The translations under genes and the position numbers were made by a program. A stretch of 5,284 nucleotides of DNA. Source: Acidimangrovimonas sp. Its GTDB lineage: Bacteria; Pseudomonadota; Alphaproteobacteria; Rhodobacterales; Rhodobacteraceae. The notes under the pieces are model-generated. The model did no database searches. It was not told the DNA's origin and saw nothing but the letters and a program-made list of their open reading frames with translations. Below, piece after piece: positions 1 to 5,284 of this stretch (position 1 is the first letter of the stretch; every line of letters begins with the position of its first letter). The DNA is taken from positions 1 to 5,284 of the forward strand of contig JASBUM010000169.1 of NCBI GenBank assembly GCA_030147905.1. The letters are read 5' to 3'.

Positions 1-1200
1 AAATACCGCGCCGGCGAGGTCTCGGGCGAGGAGATCGGAGTGATCGAGGGGCGGCTGGCCACCACCGCCGGGACTTGCGCGGTGATGGGCACCGCCTCGA
101 CCATGGCCTGCATCGCCGAGACGCTGGGCATGAGCCTGCCGGGAACGGCGGCCATCCCCGCCGTCCACGCCGACCGGCTGCGTGCCGCCGAAGCCTCGGG
201 GCGGGCGGCGGCGGCGATGGTCGCCCGCCCGATCCGGCCGAGCCAGGTGATCACGCAAGGATCGGTGGAAAACGCGCTGCGCGTGCTGCTGGCCCTGGGC
301 GGGTCGACCAATGCGATCATCCACCTCACGGCGGTGGCCGGGCGGCTGGGCATCAAGGTCTCGCTCGAGCGGCTCAATCAGCTCAGTGCCGAAACCCCGG
401 TTCTGGTCAATCTCAAACCCGTCGGCAGTCATTACATGGAGGATTTCTTCTTTGCCGGGGGCGTCGGTGCGGTGCTGCGCGAATTGCGCCCGCTTCTCGA
501 TCTCGACACGCTGTCCGTCACCGGCGAGACCCTCGGCGACCGGCTGGAAAGCGATCCGGGCTACGTCGACCGCCGCGTCATCGCATCGGCCCAAACGCCG
601 CTGGAGCCGCAGGGCGGGCTGGTCGCGCTCTTTGGCAATCTCGCGCCGCGCGGGGCGATCCTGAAACGTTCGGCAGCCGACAGGAACCTGTTCGAACGCG
701 AGGGGCGCGCGGTGGTCTTTCCCTCGCTCGCCGATCTTGCCGCGCGGATCGACGACCCGGCGCTCGACATCACCGCCGATGATATCATGGTGCTCCAAAA
801 CGCCGGCCCCAAAAGCGCCTCGGGCATGCCCGAGGCCGGTTACCTGCCGATCCCGAAGAAGCTCGCCCGGCAAGGCGTGAAGGATATGATCCGCATTTCC
901 GATGCGCGCATGTCCGGCACCGCCTTTGGCACGATCGTGCTGCACGTGGCGCCCGAGGCATCGGTCGGCGGGCCGCTGGCGCTGGTGCGCAACGGGGACC
1001 GGATCCGGCTGTCGGTGTCGCAGGGGCGGCTGGATCTGCTGGTCGACGAGGCGGAACTGGCCCGCCGCCGCGCCGAATGGCGGCCCGAGAACGTGCCGCC
1101 CGAGGACCGCCGCGGCTACGACCGCCTTTATGCGCAGTCGGTGTTGCAGGCCGATGAGGGGTGCGATTTCGACTTCATGCGCCCGCTCGGGCCGGGCTGA
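1..1200 (+). CDS. IlvD/Edd-family dehydratase, sugar-acid dehydratase type (5'-truncated by window edge)
   Basis: The reading frame is open from base 1 and ends at TGA 1198-1200, so the start lies outside the window. The 399 visible residues are the C-terminal part of a family usually about 570-600 residues long. These Fe-S enzymes dehydrate 2,3-dihydroxy acids or aldonic acids in the cytoplasm. Visible signatures (window residue numbers) are GTCAVMGTASTMA around Cys26, a likely Fe-S ligand; GGSTNA at 100-105; MEDFFFAGG; GNLAPRG at 212-218; and RISDARMSGTAFG, whose Ser305 aligns with the serine proposed as catalytic base in rhizobial L-arabinonate dehydratase. The GTC-VMGTAST wording, MEDFFFAGG and the DFDFM ending resemble the arabinonate/xylonate dehydratase branch more than branched-chain amino acid IlvD. 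The exact substrate cannot be told. A GTG at position 40 is internal and is not the real start. The kinase gene follows after 92 bases. Confidence 0.92.
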   Translation, partial: KYRAGEVSGEEIGVIEGRLATTAGTCAVMGTASTMACIAETLGMSLPGTAAIPAVHADRLRAAEASGRAAAAMVARPIRPSQVITQGSVENALRVLLALGGSTNAIIHLTAVAGRLGIKVSLERLNQLSAETPVLVNLKPVGSHYMEDFFFAGGVGAVLRELRPLLDLDTLSVTGETLGDRLESDPGYVDRRVIASAQTPLEPQGGLVALFGNLAPRGAILKRSAADRNLFEREGRAVVFPSLADLAARIDDPALDITADDIMVLQNAGPKSASGMPEAGYLPIPKKLARQGVKDMIRISDARMSGTAFGTIVLHVAPEASVGGPLALVRNGDRIRLSVSQGRLDLLVDEAELARRRAEWRPENVPPEDRRGYDRLYAQSVLQADEGCDFDFMRPLGPG

Positions 1201-1213
1201 CCGGGCCGACCGC

Positions 1214-1243
1214 GAAGCGTGCGCGGACGACGCAAGGCGCTTC
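1214..1243 (+). terminator. Possible weak intrinsic terminator after the dehydratase gene
   Basis: GAAGCG at 1214-1219 pairs with CGCTTC at 1238-1243, and the inner TGCG (1220-1223) pairs with CGCA (1231-1234). This leaves a 3-base bulge and a 7-base loop. The stem begins 14 bases after the dehydratase stop and is followed by a pyrimidine-rich but not poly-T stretch (TTCCCTCT). The stem is visible in the sequence; the terminator role is inferred. It may only weaken read-through into the kinase gene. Confidence 0.35.
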
Positions 1244-1251
1244 TTCCCTCT

Positions 1252-1279
1252 GCCCCGGCTTTCGGCGTAAACCCGGGGC
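1252..1279 (+). other. GC-rich stem-loop abutting the kinase ribosome binding site
   Basis: GCCCCGG at 1252-1258 is perfectly complementary to CCGGGGC at 1273-1279, with a 14-base loop. The right arm ends one base before the GGAGG at 1281-1285. Such a hairpin could help end the upstream transcript or influence translation initiation of the kinase. Only the inverted repeat is directly seen; chance pairing is possible at this GC content. Confidence 0.3.
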
Positions 1280-1280
1280 G

Positions 1281-1285
1281 GGAGG
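1281..1285 (+). promoter_or_regulatory. Ribosome binding site fixing the kinase start at 1293
   Basis: GGAGG followed by AAGG lies 7 bases before ATG 1293. The same frame is open back to an ATG at 1161, inside the dehydratase gene, but the 44 extra residues there are unconserved-looking and R/P/A-rich. The strong Shine-Dalgarno therefore decides for 1293. Another ATG at 1299 is less well spaced. Confidence 0.75.
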
Positions 1286-1292
1286 AAGGGCC

Positions 1293-3326
1293 ATGAACAT
1301 GCGATCGGCCGGCGGCGCTGAACGGGGGCATGTCGTCCGGAAGGCGCTGGAGACGGTCAGGACGGGATGGGCGCGCCCGCAGACGTCGGGGCGAAAGGGG
1401 ACCCGCCGCCGCGCGTTTCTGATCGCGGCGGTGGCGGTCGGTCTTGGCGCGCTGCTGTTCGCCGGGGTCGAGCGGTTCGCGTTCAACCGCGAGCTGTCGG
1501 CGACCATGAATCGCGCGCGCGGGACGCTGACGCTTGCCGCCACTGCGCTTGACGGGCGGCTTGGCCGCTTTCGCAGCCTGCCCGAACTCATTGCCGGGGA
1601 GGACCCGGTCGCTGCGCTGCTGAATGACCCCGCGGATCCGGCCCTGCGCGCGCAGGTCGATCGCTATTTCCGGCATATCGCCCGCATCCTCGGCGCATCG
1701 GTCGTCTATCTGATGGGAATGGACGGGCAGACGATCGCCGCAAGCAACTACCGGACACCGGTCAGCTTCGTTGGCAAGAATTTCAGCTTCCGCCCCTATT
1801 TCAAGGAGGCGTTGCGCACCGGCCGCGGGCAGTTCTTCGCCCTCGGTACCACTTCCGGCAGGCGCGGCTTCTACGTCTCATCCGCGGTGAAGGTCCTTGG
1901 CCGGGTCCGCGGGGTCGTCGTGTTCAAGGTCGATCTTGCCCCGATCGAGGCGTCATGGCGCGGCAACAGCCATGACGAGATCGTGGTGACCGACCCCGCG
2001 GGCGTCATCTTTCTCAGCAGCCGCCGGGACTGGCTCTATCACAGTTTCCATCCGCTCGCGCCGGCGCAACTGGCCGGGCTGCGGGCCTCGCGCCGGTATG
2101 ATCGCCGGCGGTTGCGGGCACTGCCGATCCGCAGCCGCAGTCTTGCCGCCGGCGGAGAGCTGATCGCGATGACCTCAGGGGGTGCGCGGCGCCAATATGC
2201 CGTCGTCACCCGCGCGATGCCTGATGCGGGCTGGACCGTGCGGGTGCTGGCCGATGCCGCGCCCGCCCATGCCCGCGCCGGGATGGCTGCGCTGATGACC
2301 CTGCTGATGGTCGGGCTGATCGCGCTGGCCACGATCATCGCCTGGCGCGAGCGTTCGCGTCTGGCCGAGCGGCTGCGCATACAGCGGATCGAGCGCGGAC
2401 GGCTCGAGCGGCGGGTGGGGGAGCGGACACGCGATCTTGCCCATGCCAACCGCCAGCTCGAGGCCGAGGTGGCCGAGCGCCGCGCCACCGAACATCGTCT
2501 GCGCAAGACCCAGGCCGACCTGATCCAGGCCAGCAAGTTGGCCGCGCTGGGACAGATGTCGGCAGCCCTGTCGCACGAGTTCAACCAGCCGCTCGCGGCG
2601 CTCTCGGTCTATGCGGAGAACGCCGAAACCTGTCTGGACCGCGCCCGGCCCGATCTGGTCCGCGACAATCTCGGCCGGATGTCGCGGCTGATTGCCCGGC
2701 TCGCCAGCCTCAGCGGCCATCTCCACAGCTTCGCCCGCAAGCCCGGCGAAAGGCTGCGCCCGGTGGAACTGCGCGCCTCGATCGATGCTGTGCTCGACAT
2801 CCTCGCGCGACGGATCGAGGGACTCGGAGCCGAAATCGCGGTCGCGATCGCGCCGGGTGCGGAGCGGGTTATCGCGGGCGAGGTGCGCTTGCAGCAGGTG
2901 CTGCTCAATATCGTCGCCAACGCCCTCGATGTGATCGAGGCCGGCGCACCGGCGCGGATTGCGATCACGGCCTCACCCAGCACGGAGGGGCGGGTTCTCA
3001 TCCGTTTGCGTGACTGGGGGCCGGGCATATCGGAAAGCACGGCCGAGCGGCTCTTCGATCCCTTCTTCACCACCAAGGGGCCGGGAAAGGGGCTGGGGAT
3101 GGGGCTTTCGATCTCCTACAACATCGTCAAGGATTTCGGGGGCTTGCTCTCGGCACGGAATGCGGGGGACGGCGGCGCCTGTTTCACGCTGGAGCTCGAT
3201 GCCCCGCCACCCGCGCCCCCAATCCAGCCCGCCGCGCCGCGATCTGGCGCCGGGGCATCGACCGCGGCCGCCCGGGGCACGCCGCCGGGCACCGCACCGC
3301 GCCCCGCGGGGGAGGTCGGATCATGA
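1293..3326 (+). CDS. dctB: DctB-type membrane sensor histidine kinase
   Basis: This 677-residue protein should sit in the inner membrane, sense a periplasmic ligand and phosphorylate the regulator encoded next to it. A basic N-terminus of about 40 residues leads to TM1 (about 41-59). A periplasmic region of about 270 residues follows, with FVGKNFSFRPYF at 159-170 and FFALGTTSG at 181-189, typical of the double-PDC sensor of DctB. TM2 (about 331-351) precedes a charged coiled coil (about 352-412). The H box SHEFNQPLAAL places the phospho-acceptor at His428. The ATP-binding domain shows an N box with Asn539 and Asn543, a G1 box DWGPG at 574-578, LFDPFFTTK around 588-592, and GLGMGL at 600-605. 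All expected catalytic residues are present. DctB proteins are usually about 600-620 residues; the extra length is the N-terminal stretch and a Pro/Ala-rich tail (637-677). The symbol marks family likeness: DctB senses C4-dicarboxylates, but no dicarboxylate transporter is visible here, so the ligand is open. Confidence 0.88.
   Translation: MNMRSAGGAERGHVVRKALETVRTGWARPQTSGRKGTRRRAFLIAAVAVGLGALLFAGVERFAFNRELSATMNRARGTLTLAATALDGRLGRFRSLPELIAGEDPVAALLNDPADPALRAQVDRYFRHIARILGASVVYLMGMDGQTIAASNYRTPVSFVGKNFSFRPYFKEALRTGRGQFFALGTTSGRRGFYVSSAVKVLGRVRGVVVFKVDLAPIEASWRGNSHDEIVVTDPAGVIFLSSRRDWLYHSFHPLAPAQLAGLRASRRYDRRRLRALPIRSRSLAAGGELIAMTSGGARRQYAVVTRAMPDAGWTVRVLADAAPAHARAGMAALMTLLMVGLIALATIIAWRERSRLAERLRIQRIERGRLERRVGERTRDLAHANRQLEAEVAERRATEHRLRKTQADLIQASKLAALGQMSAALSHEFNQPLAALSVYAENAETCLDRARPDLVRDNLGRMSRLIARLASLSGHLHSFARKPGERLRPVELRASIDAVLDILARRIEGLGAEIAVAIAPGAERVIAGEVRLQQVLLNIVANALDVIEAGAPARIAITASPSTEGRVLIRLRDWGPGISESTAERLFDPFFTTKGPGKGLGMGLSISYNIVKDFGGLLSARNAGDGGACFTLELDAPPPAPPIQPAAPRSGAGASTAAARGTPPGTAPRPAGEVGS
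3311..3315 (+). promoter_or_regulatory. Ribosome binding site of the response regulator, inside the kinase gene
   Basis: GGAGG, preceded by a run of G, lies 7 bases before ATG 3323 within the last codons of the kinase gene. The regulator ATG overlaps the kinase TGA as ATGA (3323-3326). This indicates co-transcription and probable translational coupling of the pair. Confidence 0.75.
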
Positions 3327-4690
3327 CGGCCGGGCCCGAGATCCTGCTGATCGACGACGAGGCCGAGATCCGCTCCGCCTATGGGCAGGCGTTCGAGCTG
3401 GCCGGGCTGCGGGTGCGCGCCTTCGACCGTGCGGAGCCGGCGCTCGAACGTGTCGGAAGCCAGTTCGACGGGGTGATCTTCAGCGACATGCGGATGCCCG
3501 GAATGGACGGAATGTCGCTGCTCGGGCGGCTGCGAGAGACCGACCCCGAACTTCCCGTGGTTCTCGTGACCGGGCACGCCGACCTGCCGCTGGCGGTCAG
3601 GGCAATGCGCGAGGGCGCCTACGACTTTCTCGAAAAACCGGCCGGTGCGGCGATGCTGGTTGCGGTGGCGCGGCGGGCGCTGGCCTATCGCGCGCTGGTG
3701 CTGGAAAACCGCCATCTGCGCAATGGCGGGGCAGGGGCCGCGCTGGCCGAGGCCCGGCTTCCCGGTCGCGCGGGCGGAATCGAGACGGTGCGCGATCAGC
3801 TCGCAGCCGTTGCGCGTGCCGACATGGACGTGCTGATCGTGGGCGAGACCGGCACCGGCAAGGGGGTGGCGGCCCAGCTCGTCCATGATCTGGGTCCGCG
3901 CGCGGCGAAGCCCTTCGTCATCGTCGATTGCTCGGCCCTCGCGCCCGAACGTATCGAGAGCGATCTCTTCGGGCATGAGGCCGGGGCCTTTCCCGGCGCG
4001 CTGCGCCCGCGTGCGGGCAAGCTCGAACATGGACGCGGGGGCACGATCGTGCTCGACGAGATCCAGTCGCTCAGCCTCGAGATGCAGGCCAAGCTGCTCC
4101 AGGTGCTCGAGACCCGCAGCGCCACGCGCCTGGGCTCCCACGATCCGTTCGCGCTCGATGCGCGTTTCGTGGCGACGTCGAAGCGCGCGCTGGACGCCGA
4201 GGCGGCGGCGGGACGCTTCCGCGCCGATCTGCTCTATCGGCTCAATGCCGTGACCGTCGTGCTGCCCCGGCTTTCCGAGCGACGCGAGGACATCCCCGCG
4301 CTGTTCCTGCGCCTGGTGCACGAGGCGGCCGCGCGGCACGGAATCGACGCGCCAAAAGTGACCCCCGCGACCATGGCCGACCTCGCCCGGCGCGACTGGC
4401 CGGGAAATGTCCGCGAATTGCGCAACATGGCCGAACGCTTCACGCTTGGGCTCGGGCGCCCGGACGAGACGGCGACGATTGAACGGATGCGGCTTTCCGA
4501 TCAGGTGGATGCCTTCGAGCGCAGCGTCATCGCGGGGGCGCTGGTGGCCTCGGGGGGCTCGCTCAGGGCCGCCTACGAGGCTTTGGGGGTCTCGCGCAAG
4601 ACGCTCTACGAGAAGATGCAGAAGCATCGACTCGACCGCCGCGATTTCCTCGCCGAAGGCGCCGGGCGCGCGGCGCAGGACGAGGATTGA
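3323..4690 (+). CDS. dctD: DctD-type NtrC-family response regulator with altered GAFTGA motif
   Basis: This 455-residue cytoplasmic regulator is the likely partner of the overlapping kinase. The receiver (about 1-120) has the acidic pocket Asp11/Asp12, phospho-acceptor Asp55 in SDMRMPGMDG, Thr83 and Lys105. The AAA+ domain (about 140-370) has Walker A GETGTGKG (Lys180), Walker B IVLDEI (Asp245, Glu246), sensor I region ATSK (284-287), putative arginine fingers Arg300 and Arg306 in FRADLLYRLN, and WPGNVRELRN at 359-368. The C-terminus (about 389-440) begins MRLSDQVDAFERSVI, typical of DctD, and ends in a Fis-type helix-turn-helix (about 413-437). Length and domain order are normal for DctD. 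The oddity is GAFPGA at 221-226 instead of GAFTGA: Pro224 replaces the threonine that contacts sigma-54. The residue after the Walker lysine is Gly rather than the usual Glu. ATP-binding residues are otherwise intact, so this does not look like a pseudogene. Sigma-54 dependence is doubtful. The symbol marks family likeness; the target genes are inferred. Confidence 0.88.
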   Translation: MTAGPEILLIDDEAEIRSAYGQAFELAGLRVRAFDRAEPALERVGSQFDGVIFSDMRMPGMDGMSLLGRLRETDPELPVVLVTGHADLPLAVRAMREGAYDFLEKPAGAAMLVAVARRALAYRALVLENRHLRNGGAGAALAEARLPGRAGGIETVRDQLAAVARADMDVLIVGETGTGKGVAAQLVHDLGPRAAKPFVIVDCSALAPERIESDLFGHEAGAFPGALRPRAGKLEHGRGGTIVLDEIQSLSLEMQAKLLQVLETRSATRLGSHDPFALDARFVATSKRALDAEAAAGRFRADLLYRLNAVTVVLPRLSERREDIPALFLRLVHEAAARHGIDAPKVTPATMADLARRDWPGNVRELRNMAERFTLGLGRPDETATIERMRLSDQVDAFERSVIAGALVASGGSLRAAYEALGVSRKTLYEKMQKHRLDRRDFLAEGAGRAAQDED

Positions 4691-4709
4691 GGCGCGATCC
4701 CCCGCGGAT

Positions 4710-4725
4710 GGGTGGAGATCCACCC
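4710..4725. promoter_or_regulatory. Operator-like dyad, copy 1
   Basis: GGGTGGA-GA-TCCACCC is a perfect 7+7 inverted repeat with a 2-base spacer, beginning 20 bases after the regulator stop codon. It differs by one base from the reverse complement of copy 2. The size and symmetry suit a dimeric Fis-type helix-turn-helix protein such as the regulator just upstream. That assignment is inference. Confidence 0.55.
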
Positions 4726-4742
4726 GCCGGACCTCCGCAAAT

Positions 4743-4758
4743 GGGTGAATCTCCACCC
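4743..4758. promoter_or_regulatory. Operator-like dyad, copy 2
   Basis: GGGTGAA-TC-TCCACCC is a 7+7 inverted repeat with one mismatch. Its centre is exactly 33 bp from copy 1, about three helical turns, so both sites would face the same side of the DNA. A wider direct repeat (4702-4726 versus 4735-4759) matches at 20 of 25 positions. It lies 193 bases before the start of the substrate-binding protein gene, a plausible distance for an upstream activating site. Confidence 0.55.
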
Positions 4759-4860
4759 GGAGCGGCCGCTTTCCCGCCCATGCCGCGCCGCGATCCCGCG
4801 CCGGGAGATTGTCTTGTCGTCCCCCGCCCGCGATGAGTGGCGCACCCGGCTGGGGGGGCG

Positions 4861-4881
4861 GGCGGCATCGGAGGTGCCGCC
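4861..4881. promoter_or_regulatory. Perfect dyad or hairpin upstream of the ABC transporter gene
   Basis: GGCGGCA at 4861-4867 is the exact reverse complement of TGCCGCC at 4875-4881, separated by 7 bases. It lies 70 bases before the start codon. It could be a second operator or a hairpin in the 5' leader; its sequence is unrelated to the 4710/4743 dyads. Chance is possible at this GC content. Confidence 0.3.
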
Positions 4882-4940
4882 GCGGGGGACGTTGCGCGGA
4901 ATCGGCGTGCCGCCGTCCCGGCCGAGGCAGATCATTCAAC

Positions 4941-4946
4941 GGGAGG
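4941..4946 (+). promoter_or_regulatory. Ribosome binding site of the substrate-binding protein gene
   Basis: GGGAGG lies 5 bases before ATG 4952. It sits directly ahead of a textbook signal peptide (MKK plus hydrophobic core), which supports this start. Confidence 0.75.
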
Positions 4947-4951
4947 ACCCA

Positions 4952-5284
4952 ATGAAAAAACCTCTGTTTTCGGCGGCCGTCGCGGCGGCCATGGCACTGA
5001 CGCCGAGCCTCGCTCCGGCGTCGACCGGCACGATCGTGCTGGGCGCCTCCGTCCAGCTGACCGGCTCCAAGGCGAATACGGGCCGTTACTATCGCGACGG
5101 TTATGAACTCGCGGTCGAGAAGATCAACGCCGCCGGTGGCGTAAAGGTGGGCGGCAAGGACTACCAGCTCAAGCTTGACATCGTCGACAACCAGTCCGAC
5201 GTGAACCTCTCGGTGCGCCAATACGTGCGGCTCGTCACCGGCGATCGCGTCAACTTCCTGCTCGGGCCGTTCGCCTCGAATTTC
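4952..5284 (+). CDS. LivJ-type ABC transporter periplasmic substrate-binding protein (3'-truncated by window edge)
   Basis: The first 111 residues are visible and the frame is still open at the window end. Residues 1-23 form a Sec signal peptide: MKK, a hydrophobic core rich in Ala and Leu, then A-P-A before Ser24 as the likely cleavage site. No lipobox cysteine is seen, so the mature protein should be soluble in the periplasm. The mature start ([12 protein letters not shown], then [21 protein letters not shown] and LLGPFAS) matches the branched-chain amino-acid/amide-type receptor family (LivJ, Peripla_BP_6), which hands ligands to a LivHMGF-type ABC importer. The family is usually about 370-420 residues, so most of the protein lies outside. 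The actual ligand cannot be read from this part; members also bind aromatic acids, amides, urea and other small carboxylates. The regulator gene and paired dyads upstream suggest control by the two-component system, and transporter permease and ATPase genes would be expected downstream. Confidence 0.9.
   Translation, partial: MKKPLFSAAVAAAMALTPSLAPASTGTIVLGASVQLTGSKANTGRYYRDGYELAVEKINAAGGVKVGGKDYQLKLDIVDNQSDVNLSVRQYVRLVTGDRVNFLLGPFASNF

Larger units (their letters stand above)
4691..4951. other. Intergenic regulatory region between regulator and ABC transporter genes
   Basis: These 261 bases carry no gene I can support. They hold, in order: the paired 16-bp dyads (4710-4758), a NotI-type 10-bp palindrome AGCGGCCGCT (4761-4770), a short inverted repeat TCCCG/CGGGA (4794-4806) followed by a T-rich stretch, a perfect 7+7 dyad (4861-4881), and the ribosome binding site of the substrate-binding protein. 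No convincing -35/-10 or -24/-12 promoter could be picked by eye. Confidence 0.6.

Noticed and set aside
1161..1292. N-terminal extension of the kinase frame to ATG 1161, overlapping the dehydratase gene.
   Set aside because: The extra 44 residues look non-conserved and no ribosome binding site was seen there, whereas ATG 1293 has a strong GGAGG at ideal spacing.
4713..4727. GG-N10-GC (TGG at 4713, GC at 4726-4727) as a possible sigma-54 -24/-12 element.
   Set aside because: Only the two dinucleotides match; the surrounding bases do not fit TGGCAC/TTGC. It lies inside the dyad and over 220 bases before the next start codon. Such spacing is frequent in GC-rich DNA.
4710..4758. Paired dyads as a CRISPR-like or REP-type repeat array.
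   Set aside because: There are only two copies, the spacing is 33 bp centre to centre with no spacer-repeat pattern, and there are no cas genes. Two operators fit better, although a dispersed genomic repeat cannot be excluded without the rest of the genome.
4794..4820. TCCCG-CGC-CGGGA followed by a T-rich run, as a terminator for the kinase-regulator operon.
   Set aside because: The stem is only 5 bp with a 3-base loop, and the following run (GATTGTCTTGTCGT) is interrupted by G and C. It is too weak to call.
4809..4837. TTGTCT ... GATGAG as a -35/-10 promoter for the substrate-binding protein gene.
   Set aside because: The -10 half matches only three of six consensus bases and the sequence between is very GC-rich; there is not enough to support a promoter call.
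3116..5221. A 701-codon open frame on the minus strand spanning the regulator gene and beyond.
   Set aside because: It is antisense to the well-supported regulator and binding-protein genes, shows no recognisable domain, is rich in Arg/His/Gly, and crosses the intergenic dyads. Long antisense open frames are common in such GC-rich DNA.

Overview
The window is very GC-rich (about 70% by eye). Its genes have strong G/C third-position bias and are tightly packed on the + strand. It looks like a chromosomal segment of an alphaproteobacterium, plausibly a Rhodobacterales relative; the genus cannot be fixed from the sequence alone. All four genes are on the + strand. I see no RNA genes, insertion sequences, CRISPR arrays or phage-like genes.

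Layout: (1) positions 1-1200 hold the C-terminal two thirds of an IlvD/Edd-family dehydratase of the sugar-acid (arabinonate/xylonate-like) type, cut by the left edge. (2) A 92-base gap contains two stem-loops, one terminator-like and one abutting a ribosome binding site. (3) Positions 1293-3326 encode a membrane sensor histidine kinase of the DctB type, with two membrane segments flanking a large periplasmic domain, then a coiled coil and HisKA/HATPase modules. (4) Positions 3323-4690 encode its DctD-type response regulator (receiver, AAA+, Fis-type helix-turn-helix). It starts inside the kinase stop codon (ATGA overlap). (5) A 261-base non-coding region (4691-4951) carries two near-identical 16-bp dyads exactly 33 bp apart and a separate perfect 7+7 dyad. 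(6) Positions 4952-5284 encode the start of a secreted LivJ-type ABC transporter substrate-binding protein, cut by the right edge.

Working model: the kinase senses a periplasmic small carboxylate-like ligand and phosphorylates the regulator. The regulator may bind the paired dyads and control the downstream ABC importer. The upstream dehydratase could belong to the same catabolic theme. The arrangement is seen directly; the regulatory wiring and the ligand are inference.

The most notable observation is in the regulator. It has the usual overall sigma-54-activator architecture, but the GAFTGA loop that contacts sigma-54 reads GAFPGA. I also found no convincing -24/-12 promoter in either intergenic region. 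The protein may therefore activate without sigma-54, as known for a few NtrC-family proteins in Rhodobacter, or may have lost classical activator function.
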